Origin: Isoetes taiwanensis
Taxonomy: Eukaryota; Streptophyta; Lycopodiopsida; Isoetales; Isoetaceae
NCBI GenBank assembly: GCA_021234155.1
Contig: JAJEKV010000002.1
Coordinates: forward strand, 35,818,128-35,882,127
DNA length: 64,000 nucleotides
Reading direction: 5' to 3'
The translations under genes were made by a program, and so were the position numbers. The notes under the pieces are model-generated. The model searched no databases and was not told the DNA's origin. It saw only the letters and a list, made by a program, of their open reading frames with translations. Position 1 is the first letter of the stretch, and each line of letters starts with the position of its first letter. Shown piece after piece: positions 35,936 to 46,830 of the stretch.

Positions 35936-36841
35936 ATGATGGAGGCATGGAGCGCGGATGATTTTCACAGCATCAGAGGTCTGTGCAATTCGGGGGTGAA
36001 GCCCCACAAGGAAGAAACTTGGTTGGAAAATAATGTCACGGGTCGAGATTGGGAATCTGTTTGGACAAAGAAGTTGAACAAAGGAAAGATAAAATGGCAC
36101 TGTGCAAAGGAGCATCTTCAAGAGAAGTTGGAAACACTCTGCCGAAAAATCTACAAGAATTGTCACAACAAAGAAGTAAGAAAGCGACTGGCCCTTGCTT
36201 TTGCATTTGAAAATTGCACTAGATCAATAGTTGCACTTGAGGAACACAAAGTAAACTGGGCTGCATTTGTTGTGCAACGCCAAAGATACCACAACAATAG
36301 ACAAGTAAAAACAGAGACAGATGTTGTAGCACATGTTAGGAAAACTGAAATGAAGGCAAAGCCAAAGGTGGCAGCTGGATCAAATGAGATCAGTGCATGT
36401 GATAAAAACATAAAAACCTTAGAGAATGCAGTACAGGAGATTGGAAAAGCAATTTTACTTATCACAAAGAATCTGGAAGCAGTAGAAAGTGAGTTGAAAG
36501 GCAATGAGAAGGCCTCTGAAGTACAGAAAATGATGTTGGAAGAGGCTGAGAACAGTTTAAGACAGGCCACAAATGATTTGGCTACAAAACAGGAGGAGTT
36601 CAAGCTTAATCCAAACTGTGAGTTGGAGGCAGAAATTAAAGATTTGGAGCAGACTGTCTAGATGGAAACTTGGCACAGGAACAAGGTACAAAAAGCAATG
36701 AACCCTACATCTGTTAATGAGCAGGTCAAATGTAAAATCAAACTTGAGGAGGAGTTAAAAGTTCTCGAAGAAGAACAGTCACTTCTGCATTTCTACATAA
36801 ACAATTTGTGGAAGCTCACAATTGCATGCCCTGGCCTATGA
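35936..36841 (+). pseudogene. coiled-coil protein gene with one internal stop
   Basis: Starting at the ATG at 35936 (MMEAWSADDF), a frame runs 241 codons to a TAG at 36659-36661. The same frame then stays open another 59 codons (KIKLEEELKVLEEEQSLLHF) to TGA at 36841. The protein is hydrophilic. Residues ~130-240 look like a long coiled coil (NIKTLENAVQEIGKAI, LEEAENSLRQATNDLATKQE), and the segment after the TAG continues the same heptad-like pattern. The N-terminal half (GRDWESVWTKKLNKGKIKW, CRKIYKNCHNKEVRKRLAL) is unrecognised. Either a truncated 241-residue product is made or the gene is dead. A candidate AATAAA lies at 37160. Confidence 0.55.
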
Positions 36842-37159
36842 CAGATAGAAAGTGCTTGGAAAGACTTTCTGGAAAACAATTGCAGTTGTGCATCGTTGTG
36901 AATGAGGAATTGAAGAAGATTTATGGTGATGAAGATTGTTATCCTCCATTACTGTGATTAAGCCTGAGACATTTATGATTATTGGCCTGATTGTCATTTA
37001 TTTAAGCCAAGGAATCCTATACTTTTCATGTACCATATTTATCTTATATTCATTTAAGAATGTTTTTGCTATATTGTTTATATAGTTCAATGCAGACTAA
37101 TTAAAGTGCTTAATGTTTGAGCTAGAGCACTGTTACATTCAAGCAGAATTTGAATGGAT

Positions 37160-37165
37160 AATAAA
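37160..37165 (+). terminator. possible polyadenylation signal
   Basis: AATAAA about 320 bp beyond the end of the plus-strand coiled-coil frame, in AT-rich DNA. Plausible but unspecific. Confidence 0.3.
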
Positions 37166-37470
37166 AGTAAGAACATCAAATGAATTCATTCTTTAAATAA
37201 TGGAAAAAAAACAAAATGTGAGACAAAACAAAGAACAAAGTAGATGACAACAAAGTAAGTGAGATAATCAAAGAACAAAGTAGATGAGACAAAAAACTTC
37301 ATATATTTGATAGACAAAAAGAACATTTGATAGAGAAAAAAAATGAAAAACAAAGAATAAAGTGCTAGAGACAAAAAACTTCATATATAAACAAAATATT
37401 TTACAAAAAAGGCCATAAGGCCAGTGCTTAAGGGGCTTTCAGGGGCAGGCTTTCAGGCTTTCAGGGGCTT

Positions 37471-37955
37471 TCAAGGGCTTTCGGGTTCAGATTCGGGCTC
37501 ACTCCAAACGTTCTCCTCCAATTCCCTCCTCCTTTGCCTTTTGGTCGGGCGGTCTTCGTAGCAGCTCTCAAAAATTAGTTGTTTTTCCTCCTCCGAATCA
37601 GGCTCTTCCTCTTCCTCTTCATCCTCCTCCTCTTCTTCATCCTCAGAATTCTCCTCCTCTTCCTCTTCAGAATTCTCCACTTCCTGTTCCACTTCCTGCT
37701 CGACTTCTGTAACCAAAGAAAGCATTTAGTTAAAACAAAAGAAAAACAAAACAAAAAAAAAAATGCAAAACAAAAGAATACCAAGTTACCTTCTTCTTCC
37801 TCACGATCCTCAGTGTCCGATGCTTCTTCTGGAAGAACCGGCTCAAAGAAATACGTGCTCCTGTATTGCGGAGCGACGTCTGCATCCTCAGGCACCTGCT
37901 TAAGCACATACTGGGGTGCTTTATTTCCGCTGCATGCTGAACTAGCAGAGGCCAT
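37471..37955 (-). CDS. acidic nuclear-type protein, two exons
   Basis: Exon 1 is 37955-37790 and exon 2 is 37706-37471, joined by an 83-bp intron with GAAGAAG|GTAAC and GGTTACAG|AAG borders. The split codon GAA keeps the frame and gives 133 residues. The start is strong (CACCATGGCC). The protein begins MASASSACSGNKAPQYVLKQ, has FFEPVLPEEASDTEDREEE, a long Glu/Asp run, and near the end a basic cluster RPTKRQRRRELEEN that could be a nuclear localisation signal. Acidic runs of this kind occur in histone-binding or chromatin proteins, but I recognise no family. The GAA/GAG-repeat DNA also gives long false frames on the other strand. Confidence 0.6.
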
Positions 37956-38013
37956 GGTGCCGGAAATAGACGGAATGGGCGTAAGAAGAGGATTTGGGCG
38001 TAAGCCGGCCTAA

Positions 38014-38920
38014 GGCGGAAGTGTGAGCTTGTAAGAAGAGCTTAAATCCTATGATTATGCGCCTAGTGCTTAAATCCTATGCTTAGGCGCGTCAGTGTAC
38101 GAAAAACCTCACACGCGCCAGAACAATTAATTCGTAACCAGGCTTAAATATTTCGTATGATCATTGGAATTGACACATGTCACATCCGCCTTGACACTAT
38201 ATTTTTGCCAAGAATGTTGAGATAGTGATGGTACCAAAATAAATAATTGAATGTTATTCCAATGTCACAAATGTACATTCTTAAACAACAATTCAATCTT
38301 CATTCCGAAGTATGTGTCTATGCACACCACCCTTGTGCATCCTCACTATTAACAAAGTTTAAAATGAAACGCACTAATTTGCTCAAAACGCACTTCAAAA
38401 GGAATCTTTGAAAGATTCCCTAAAATCCCCCAAAAAAGGTCCCTTTTCATGGTATATTTGTGACAAGTGTGACAATTTGAAAATTTTAGGCATCATTTTT
38501 GAGGTGGGGTGCGAACTTAGCTTCCATTCAAAATTGTTTGACACCCCTTTTTGGCCCCCCTAGTTTGGTTTGAGAAATAGTAATATTTTCAAAAACTAAA
38601 CAAAATAGACATTGAAAAAAACAGCAAGCACACTAAAGTGCCAAAAAGGTATTTTATTCAAAGTTTTCAAAATCAGTACAAAACTATGAACAAAACTGTA
38701 AAAAATGCAACACATTTTGACATTGCCTCATTGAAGCAAACATTTTCACATGAAAGTATGCCTCATTGAACAAACTTACACTTTGAAGCGCAAGTTGGAG
38801 TTGAAGACGCTCGCTTCGTCTTATATACTTGCTCTTATTTGCTCATCCGTCTTGCTATAGACTTATGTATACCGCGAGGACAATGCGTGGACATAACGTC
38901 TTCAAAATACATTTCTGGGT
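38014..38920. other. AT-rich DNA upstream of the acidic gene
   Basis: The upstream region of the minus-strand acidic gene. A TGCTTAAATCCTATG-type doublet lies at 38038-38085. No gene is recognised in the rest. Confidence 0.5.
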
Positions 38921-39196
38921 GGTATAAATTTATACCACAATAGGTAGTGCTGTGCGGATATAACATGTCAGAGAGTTCGCATGGTATAAATTTATACCGC
39001 AAATGGACTCGAGCGGTATAAATTTATACCGCAAGAGGACTCGAGCGGTATAAATTTATACCGCGAGAGCTCTCTCGATTCACTGCGAGAGCTCCCACGG
39101 TATAAATTTATACCGTGAGAGCTCCCTCATTATACCGCGAGAGCTCTCTCGGTATAAATTTATACCGCGACAGCTCTCTCGGTATAAATTTATACC
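38921..39196. repeat. array of seven GGTATAAATTTATACC palindromes
   Basis: Perfect 16-bp palindromes start at 38921, 38983, 39015, 39047, 39099, 39151 and 39181. Spacings are 62, 32, 32, 52, 52 and 30 bp. Several extend outward as CGGTATAAATTTATACCG. Spacers are related and carry GAGAGCTCTCTC, itself a palindrome, and GGACTCGAGC. A degenerate copy and a perfect copy recur at 40789 and 40811. No coding sequence crosses the array. Confidence 0.95.
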
Positions 39197-39217
39197 GCAG
39201 ATAACCTTCAGACAATC

Positions 39218-39280
39218 AATTTATACACATATATGTGTATATATATAATATAATATATATACATACTTACATATATATAC
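39218..39280. repeat. AT-rich simple sequence
   Basis: TATATG/TATATA simple tract immediately after the palindrome array. A similar tract at 40826-40875 follows the second occurrence of the palindrome. Confidence 0.8.
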
Positions 39281-39369
39281 AAGAAATTTAACACGTCCTA
39301 CGGTGCATTGTTCTAGTTTTAGCACGTTCTTACGGTGCAAGGCCCTGTCGTGCTCTAGGTAACCAACGA

Positions 39370-40190
39370 TTCTACTGAGATTCTCTTGTCATTCCTCTAT
39401 ATTCTTCAACATTCTATGTACTATATTTAGCATCCATGAAGATTCCCCTAGATTCTCTTAGAATTTTCTATTTTGATTGAGGTGCTTACCCATGAGCATT
39501 TAGAACCTTTCAAAATAATCTATTTTGGATCTGTGCAACATTTCTAAAACACTTTCTATTTTTAGACTCAGGCGCTTGCCCTGAGCATCTGGAACATTTT
39601 TTTTTCAAGATTTATATTGTACACCTTTATTATGAAACATTTTAGAACATTCTATTGTGGCTCTTTGCAAAACCTTAAAAAAAACTCTAAGATTTCATCA
39701 AGATTTTCTTAGATTCCCTTAGATATTATGAAGATTCCCTTAGATTCAACTAGATTTTAAGAGATTCCAAGTAGACTTGTAAATATTTTCCTACATTCTC
39801 TTACAATTTATGAGCCTTTAATTCTCCTGGATTCTCTTACATTCTAGAAATTTCTAGAACATTCTAGAACTTTCTGGAGCATTCTGAAACTTTCAAAACA
39901 TCCTAGAACTTTCTGGAAGTATTTTCCTATCCCTTACATTTTGGAAGATTCCCCTACATTCTAGAACTTATTGGAACAATTTGGGACTTTCTGGAAGGAT
40001 TCTCTTAAATTCCCCCTAGATTCTCTTATATTCCAAAACATTCTAGAAATTCGAACTTTCTAGAACATTCTAGAAGATTTTACAACTTTCTAGAGCCTCG
40101 AAACATTCTAGAACTTTCTTGAACTATCTAGAATGTTATATTCTATTTTATCTTAATTAGAACATTACCCTTAAGTATATTTGAAACATA
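39370..40190. repeat. TTCTAGAA-rich degenerate minisatellite
   Basis: The tract is dominated by ATTCTAGAAC/TTTCTGGAAC-type decamers. At 39841-39875 seven perfect alternating nTTCn and nGAAn pentamers stand in a row, followed by GGAGC, ATTCT, GAAAC and TTTCA. A second run lies at 40054-40076. This is the arrangement of extended heat-shock elements, but here it sits in a repeat that also contains looser GATTCC/CTTAGATT units. No heat-shock gene is visible nearby. Confidence 0.8.
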
Positions 40191-40204
40191 AATCATTCAT
40201 GGAA

Positions 40205-40275
40205 TTAATGCTTGGTCTAGTGGTTAGAGTGGGGGTTTGGGGGTTGAGGTCCGTGGTTCAAATCCTCCCAATAAC
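40205..40275 (+). mobile_element. tRNA-derived SINE-like head
   Basis: A box A-like TTGGTCTAGTGG (40212-40223) and a perfect box B GGTTCAAATCC (40255-40265) are correctly spaced for an internal polymerase III promoter. The ends do not pair as a tRNA acceptor stem, so it is a SINE head or tRNA pseudogene, not a tRNA. Confidence 0.45.
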
Positions 40276-40324
40276 ATAAAAATTTTAGAAGCCTTTCCTT
40301 AAGGGACGAGCATTCAACATGAGC

Positions 40325-40725
40325 CTTAGGATCTTAGACTCGATCAACGATCAAGATCTCACCATATAAAAAGCAATATGAGCCGTAGGATCTATTACAT
40401 ATAATTCCCAAAGCCATGTGGACCGTAAGATATGTGCCAAGCAACGTGAGCCGTAGGATCTCGGATCGACGATCAGGATCAAGAGCAACCTGGGCCGTAG
40501 GATCGATTACATAAAGTCTATATAGAAACTCCCAAGCCATCTGGGCCGTAGGATGTGTCCCCAAGCAACGTGAGCCGTAGGATCTCGAACCGACGATCAG
40601 GATCAAATCAACCTGGACCGTAGGATCGTCTATATAGAATATATATAGAATCCCCAAGCCATCTGAGCCGTAAGATACGTCCCAAAGCCACGTGGGCCGT
40701 AGGATCTCGAACGGACGGTCGGATA
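40325..40725. repeat. CCGTAGGATC repeat array
   Basis: About ten copies of a GAGCCGTAGGATC-like motif (variants GGGCCGTAGG, GGACCGTAAG). They are arranged in a roughly 120-bp higher-order unit that recurs about three times (shared CCCAAGCCATCTG and GGATCTCGAACSGACG-type stretches). Non-coding. Confidence 0.85.
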
Positions 40726-40875
40726 AGCGCGACAAACATAAGAACATATATATGATGATTGATATCCGAAGAAAAGAGAACTCTTGCGGTATAAATCTAT
40801 ACGGAGAAACGGTATAAATTTATACCGAATTGCATATATATATAAAACATTTGTATATATATGTATATATGCAGT

Positions 40876-41500
40876 CCAGAGGTAAAGTATATATCGTGTA
40901 AAATCTTTTGGGGTCTTTCTTACTCGCCAAAGGGTTTGGCAACTGAAAACTACTAAAGTAACACACATAAGGGATAATTTTACACACTTTTCTTAGTTTT
41001 TTAGTCTAAAAAGTTCTAAAACGGTTCTAAAATTTCTGAGCTTGTAATGCAATGTTAGAGCATAAAGTAGTCGAATCATGTTGTTATTTCTACTTTTTTT
41101 TCTCTACATACATGCGAACTTCACTTCAGGCAGCTAAAAAATTGCTACTAAAGGCAAAGAACTCCAAAATATTATGGTGACACAGGTGTTTGATAGAATC
41201 TCAGTTGTTTATGACCACATTACATTGAACCTCAAAGAATAAAGATTGCCTTTGATCAATGTGTGAAGGAAGTCTCTATCATTTGATCTTGATTCATAGA
41301 GCAAGGAGTTTCATCTTTAAGTAGTTGGCTATTTAAGATCTCGTTCCACACATCAGAAACTCCTGGAAGGTACCAATACAAGCAGTCATAAAAAATGTTT
41401 TCACCATATTTATATGTATTCACTTTAAATTGTGGGTTGGTAGCTCAGTGTTTGTGTACTTGGCTTGTAAGAGTCCATCCAATCAAAGGAGGCTCATTTT
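40876..41500. other. AT-rich DNA, nothing recognised
   Basis: No gene. Near 41500 a TGATATCAAAGCCATGG string resembles a copia primer site (TGGTATCAGAGC) but lacks a matching LTR. Confidence 0.4.
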
Positions 41501-41509
41501 TTAACATGA

Positions 41510-41900
41510 TATCAAAGCCATGGTCTCCAATAGAGAGTGCTTAACTGCACTGAAATATTCCCCAGTGGTATAAGTTGAACCCGGACCTAGGCCACTACAG
41601 AACAAGAGTCCAACCACTATGAGCCCAGTTAGTATGGGTTGAGAATGAGTAAAACTTGGTCCCAAGCATATGGTGTTTAACTGCATCAGAATATTCCCCA
41701 ATGGTATGGGGTGAGAATGAGTAAAGCATGGCCAGTGAAACCCGTGGAGTTGCCCTTGGAGAAGGGAGCATGTGGATTGTGGTGAAGGGAATGTTCTTAA
41801 GTACTAGGATGGTCCCAAATGGTATGGGATGAGAATGAGTAATGGCCAGTGAAAGTCCAACTCTTGCAATGGCCCCACAAGTAGAGGGCATTTAACTACA
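41510..41900. repeat. degenerate tandem repeat
   Basis: A ~55-100-bp unit with TTTAACTGCATCAGAATATTCC, GGTATGGGGTGAGAATGAG and GGCCAGTGAAA recurs three to four times in partial form. Non-coding. Confidence 0.6.
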
Positions 41901-43049
41901 TTTAAACTTCATCGTAACAGGTTCTGACGTCTGTTGGTGCCAGTTGGCCGGCAGCAATCATCCTCATTCCTCCAAGAACACGTGTTGAGAAAATGCATGA
42001 GATGTGTGCAAATGGACAACCCTAGAATGAACAAAGCACAAATATATATATGTTCAAGAAAAAATGTTATTGCCCCCATGGCATCACTACACTTGCCCCA
42101 CAGCTTTTTCCATAGATCGATTACGGATTATTTTCTGCCAAACAAACCCACACTACGTAGTGGCCTGCTGGCAATACTCCCATGCTCAAGGACATCTATG
42201 AAGGGCCTTTTGGTATTTGCAATGCCTCTAGAAGTGCACCCATAATAATTTTCTTTGTAAAAATAGTAAGCTTTGGTACAGAGGTGAAATACAAGTTTTT
42301 GACTCCTATAAAAGCAATTTCTAGATGAAAAAGATGGCCTGTCTTTGGAACAACTACCCATGGAGAGCACTAAGCTCTATTGTATAAATAATGTCCTACT
42401 TGGACGCTCTCCTCCAACAAATAAAGAAATGTCCTTTTTAAGTGAGGGGACCAATCAACCTCAATATAAAAGCATGACCAAGCTTTATATTCAAGGCAAT
42501 GCTTGACAAATTCTTACAACTTGTTAGCTAGACTTGAGAATTTTAACCGTAAAATGAATGGCAATTTTATATTGACCTCTTACTAGCATGAAGTATATTG
42601 CTTATATCTAATGTGTGTTCTATTTTTTTATTACAAAAAGACATTGTAATTAGTAGAAGTGATTGAGGAGTCCACCTAATCACTAGTCATTATATGGGCC
42701 AAGTTGGACATAGTCTATCTCACCATTAGAAATCGATTAAAGGAGGATTGGAGAACCACGTCTACTAGATGTCCACTAGCCTATTAGACACAAACAACTT
42801 CAAGAATCAAGATATACGTGGTGGAGCAAGTTTTGTATCAAATATGTACAAGTTGTTAAAACTATTTTGGATAGTAAATGGATATTGTTTGCCTTTGCGT
42901 GTAAAAATAACAAAGCTTAATGATAGCCAAAGTGTGTATTCGTATGAATAATACAGACGTGGCAGAGCAAGTATGACTTTTTAAAATTTCTCTTGGTTAG
43001 GTTGGATTTCGTAGCCTCAATGCAGGAGTCAGAAATAGCAGGCGTGGTG
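41901..43049. other. AT-rich intergenic DNA
   Basis: No gene recognised. Short frames occur, none with domains. Confidence 0.45.
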
Positions 43050-43361
43050 TGTCAAGATATATGATATCACGATCACCATCTTGCTGCTAGACATGATGTA
43101 TCAGCACTAACAGCACTCAGCATGTAGGCGCTGACTAAGCACTTATCAGTATTGAGCACCGGCGTAACTAACGGCCTTTATTAGTGGAAGGTGGTTGAAT
43201 GACTAATATTATTCTTAGTATCATCGTTTCATTTATATCATTGTACTTCATGTATTGATATACAATATTGAATAGAACTCATTTTTGCATTTGTCTTAGG
43301 AGCTTGGGCTCTCGAATATCATCGTGCATCCTTCTCTCCCTTTCTTGGTGCAACCTTGACA
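43050..43361 (+). repeat. 5' LTR of the shrunken copia element
   Basis: 312 bp, starting TGTCAAGATATATGATATC and ending CTTGACA next to a perfect primer site. It matches 45240-45615 along most of its length with many substitutions. Confidence 0.75.
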
Positions 43362-43374
43362 TGGTATCAGAGCA

Positions 43375-43710
43375 CTAGGTGTCCTGAGCTTGATTCAAGC
43401 TCAGCACAACAATGGAGAGGGATGCAAGTTATAACCAAGTTACTTTCCCACTTGCGATTTAAATCTTTGACAGTACAGAATCCCTGCAATGGAAAAGCAA
43501 AATTATTTTTATTGTCAAAGATGAAGGAGTTCAGAAAATTGCTAGTGGCCAAGAACCTTCAGCAGATACCAAGAACAATGCTGATTAGCAGTACTGAAAC
43601 GACAAGGCAATGACATATGTTAAGCTCTCTTTAATTGACTCTATCCTTGATGAGTTCCAGCAAGAGAATAGTCACAATTTGTAGCATGCTCTCATTGAGA
43701 AGCATGACTA
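43375..43710 (+). pseudogene. copia gag remnant
   Basis: Pieces in more than one frame resemble copia gag: after ALTHOUGH-short openings, an AMTYVKLSLIDSILDEFQQE block and an EKHD motif. Stops and frameshifts abound. It is non-functional. Confidence 0.5.
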
Positions 43711-44469
43711 AAAGACCCATATGATAGGGCACTTGTATGTAGAGGTGATGGATATGTGTTGGGCTGAGATTATTGAAAGTCTTGATGAGTTCTCAAATCA
43801 CATGAAGCACACCTTCTGGCAGATTGAAGCTTTTGAAGAAGATATTAGATCTCATATTCGATGCAATTATTTTTCTTCCTCAGGTCACTACATAATGCAT
43901 TTGATTCTATATGCAGCAGCTTCATGCAAGGCAAAGATATGGACTTCCATCAAGTAGAGCATAGATGATCACAGCACTCTGTTTGCAGCAGGGCATTCAA
44001 AGGCTCAATCTACCATGAATAGGATGAGCATGATGAGGAGGAAAAGCACATTGGCAGCAGATTACCTCTTCCTAGTAAGCATAAAGTAGTGAACTTGGAT
44101 CTTTCTATGGATAAACTGATGGATGCAGTAGCACATAATAAACTGATGCTGATTTCTGATACTCCAACACCTTCAAAGCAAGGTAAGGGTTTCAGGTTTG
44201 AATACCTGATCGAATGGTTTTTTTATTCGATTTACAAAAACTTCCAGCACTTATAGCACTTCCAACACTTCCAGCACATGTTATGGCACTCAACTCAATT
44301 TTGTTTCTAGATCAAAGAGGAGACTTTAATTCATTTGATCGTCATGATATACGATTGTGATTCCAAAGCAAGAAGGAACAATTGATTCTTTACTTCCAAA
44401 GGCACGTGATCAAGGTCAAGCGAAGGTAAAATGACTTGATTTTAATGGAGAATTTTAATAGAATACAAT

Positions 44470-44880
44470 AGATTTTTTAACGTCCACGAAGATCAAGATG
44501 CCATTGGACCCATACAATGGCCTAGTACAACCATTACTACTAGGATTAGAAAACCTCTGCCGCAAAGTTTTTTAAGAGAAAAACCTTTGCAATAATGATG
44601 ATACTAGACAAGCAAGAAGAAAATATAAGTAGGCGATCACTACTGAGGGCACAATAATTGAAGACGCTCGTCCAGAATAATTGAAGACGCTCATCCAGAA
44701 CCTCAAGCATGTATAATGCTAAGTCATGCACAGACGGGCTCTGAGAAGTTGTGGAATAGAATGCTAAAGTCAAATAACGGTTCCTGACCATCTCAAAAGC
44801 AGGACATCTTAGCAGAGTATGGCTTTCATCTTCAATAACCTGTACCTAGCAGCATGCACATAATCTCGCTTCTTGTGGCT
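44470..44880 (-). mobile_element. LINE 3' end, minus strand
   Basis: The right part encodes VIEDESHTLLRCPAFEMVRN, the C-terminal zinc-finger-type block of LINE ORF2 (44786-44860). It is followed by a 3' tail related to that of the LINE at 24087 (CGTCCACGAAGA, TTGGACCCA, then GGATTAGAAAAC). It is 5'-truncated and lies inside the copia element at 43050-45615. Confidence 0.65.
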
Positions 44881-45239
44881 GTATTTTGTTTGTTGATTCC
44901 ATAATTCTTAACAAAGTAATCATCTTTGATGCTTCTATTGCCTATATCGAGGTTGTGTTAAAAACACTTTTCATGTTCCTCTTGGCAAAATAATTTATGG
45001 ACATTAAAATCAAATTCCGTTATCCTTATTGGCTTATTATTCCTGAAACAACGATTGATTAGCATGTCTATTTACCTACAAGAGAGAATAGAGCTGATAT
45101 CTCTATGCATACTTGACTTATGAGCTTTTCAGGTAACCCTGATTAAGTGACAGACTTGGCCAAGTTTCAGATCTTATCTCTAGAAGGAGGAGGAGGAGGA
45201 GGCGGAGCATGGAGATGGTGATCTCTCATTAAGGAGCAG

Positions 45240-45615
45240 TGTCGAGATATATGATATCGGGATTACCATCTTGCCGCTAGACATGATTTATCAGCATTGA
45301 GCAACGACCTAACGAACGACCATTATTAGTGGGTTGTGATTGAACAGCTCATACTATTCTTAGTATCACCGTTTTGTTTATATCATTTTACTTCATGTAT
45401 AAATAAAATAACATTAGTCGGAGTAGAGTAAATATGATTTTACTCTTTCCATCCATCAGCTCGGCTGGTGTGAGTCAAATACATCGATACTTGGTCATAA
45501 GCTTTTAGAAGATGAAGTCATATATACAATTCATTTTTGCCTTTGTTTTGGGAGCTTGGGCTCTCAGATATTGGCGTGCATCCCCTTCTCTCCCTTTCTT
45601 GATGCAAACTTAAGA
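45240..45615 (+). repeat. 3' LTR of the shrunken copia element
   Basis: 376 bp, starting TGTCGAGATATATGATATC. It is related to 43050-43361 but longer through an internal insertion around 45418-45525. It is preceded by a GGA-rich purine tract (45184-45205) that could have served as the polypurine tract. Confidence 0.7.
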
Positions 45616-46097
45616 TGGTATTGTTGCGGGAGTCGATAGTAGGTTATCATTTTTGGTCTTTGCATAGCAATATGCTTCTATTTTGTCCTCTGCATTGCCA
45701 TATCCAAATCTAGTCTGCACATGTGAGTGTGTGTTGTGTATTGGTGTGAGGGACAGATTAGTTTGTTTGTTTGTAAAAAAATGACATATCTGGGGATGAT
45801 AGAATGCGAACATATTGTTTTTTATTTTTACACAGTGAATTCTTGTTGCGCAAATGGATTTTTTCTTCTTAGTACTTTAGATTCTGTAAAAATAAGATAT
45901 TTTGACTAGGCCAAAAATAAAAAGATGTCCATCTTTGGTCTTTTCATTGGGTGATGTTGGTAAATTTTGGGTGACATGGCTAGATGATGGTGACATGGAT
46001 ATGATGACTAGGACTTTATGCAAGAAATATGATAACCTTTGAAACTTTTGGTAGAGGAGTTTGACAAGGGATAGAATAGAGGGATCTTGAAGAACTT
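45616..46097. other. intergenic DNA, nothing recognised
   Basis: AT-rich DNA with no recognisable gene or repeat. Confidence 0.45.
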
Positions 46098-46830
46098 AAA
46101 GCACTGACACCCTTCCCCAAATTGAACCAGGCCAGGACTTTGCGCGGCTTCCTCACTAGAGGGGAGAGGCCTGACCCCAGAAAATGGACCTCAGCAAGGT
46201 TGTGGAGCGGGGTAGCCTTTCCTGTCAGCGCTCCTCTCGGAGGGCAAATGCCAATGCGCCCCTCCCCCCCTCCTCCGGGAGCTCAATTTTCCTATCCGGC
46301 CATTGAATCCGCCATTCAAGTAACCTGCTTCGAGTAGGCTAAAAAAAATCAAAGATCCATCCGGGAGAACTTATGAAACCATGAAGCGTCCTGCGGGTTG
46401 ATCGCGTAGAAAACCAAGTGTTTTGTCGTTCGGGCAGTACAAAGGCTCTGGAATGGAGATTCGACTTTGTCATGTCGTCCGGAATGGCGAAATAACCCCA
46501 GGGACCAAGTTACATGGTCATTTTTGGCAACGAAAGAAACATGGACCCTCTACATAGCGGTACTCCACAGCCACCTCCTCGGCCAATTGACTACGAACAT
46601 GTTGGACATATACAACTTTGGCGCTTCTTGGAGAAGGGATGGTCTTCCGCCCACGAAACTTGGTCCCCAGGGTAATGTCCATGTTTTGAGTCCATTGGCA
46701 GAGTCAGTTCACAGTTTCGGAGCAGGAGAGTTGCCCGTCCGTGGCCAGGGGCCTTCGGGAGAGGACCTCTGGGGTGAACTGCTTCCGGAAGGTTTTAAGG
46801 ATCAGTCTTCTAACATATTTATTAGGCAGC
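46098..46830 (+). repeat. dispersed repeat family R46, plus-strand copy
   Basis: About 730 bp recurring in inverted orientation at 62690-63330 and 63490-64000. Diagnostic shared strings are GAGGGCAAATGCCAATGC, CAAGTAACYTGCTTCGAGTA, AAAACCAAGTGTTTTGTCGT, CATGTTGGACAT and GAGTTGCCCGTCCGTGG. It is more GC-rich than its surroundings. Open frames are shared between copies but carry no recognisable domain. It is probably a non-autonomous transposon. Confidence 0.75.

Larger units (their letters stand above)
43050..45615 (+). mobile_element. shrunken Ty1/copia element
   Basis: A plus-strand copia remnant: 5' LTR 43050-43361 (TGTCAAG...CTTGACA), primer site TGGTATCAGAGC at 43362-43373, a short interior, and 3' LTR 45240-45615. 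The LTRs have clearly diverged, and the 3' LTR carries ~60-100 extra bases. A gag piece is readable around 43400-43710 (MTYVKLSLIDSILDEFQQEN), but no pol is seen, so most of the interior is lost. A LINE 3' end is inserted at about 44470-44880. Flanks TGGTG and TGGTA match at 4 of 5 bases, so the target duplication is only tentative. Confidence 0.75.

Noticed and set aside
37575-38013. Plus-strand frame of 144 codons opposite the acidic gene
   Set aside because: It is the complement of the GAA/GAG repeat and gives a Leu/Phe run. The minus strand has a better start, intron and composition.
40205-40275. Functional tRNA gene
   Set aside because: Box A and B are present, but the ends do not form an acceptor stem and no credible anticodon arm is seen. 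Listed as SINE-like instead.
41430-41530. Second tRNA-like or copia primer-site signal (TAGCTCAGTG and TGATATCAAAGC)
   Set aside because: No box B and no paired LTR; too weak to call.
43356-43613. Independent gene starting at 43356
   Set aside because: It spans the copia primer site and gag remnant; it is part of the shrunken element.
45727-45909. Small open frames after the copia element
   Set aside because: No domain, splice support or repeat; expected by chance.
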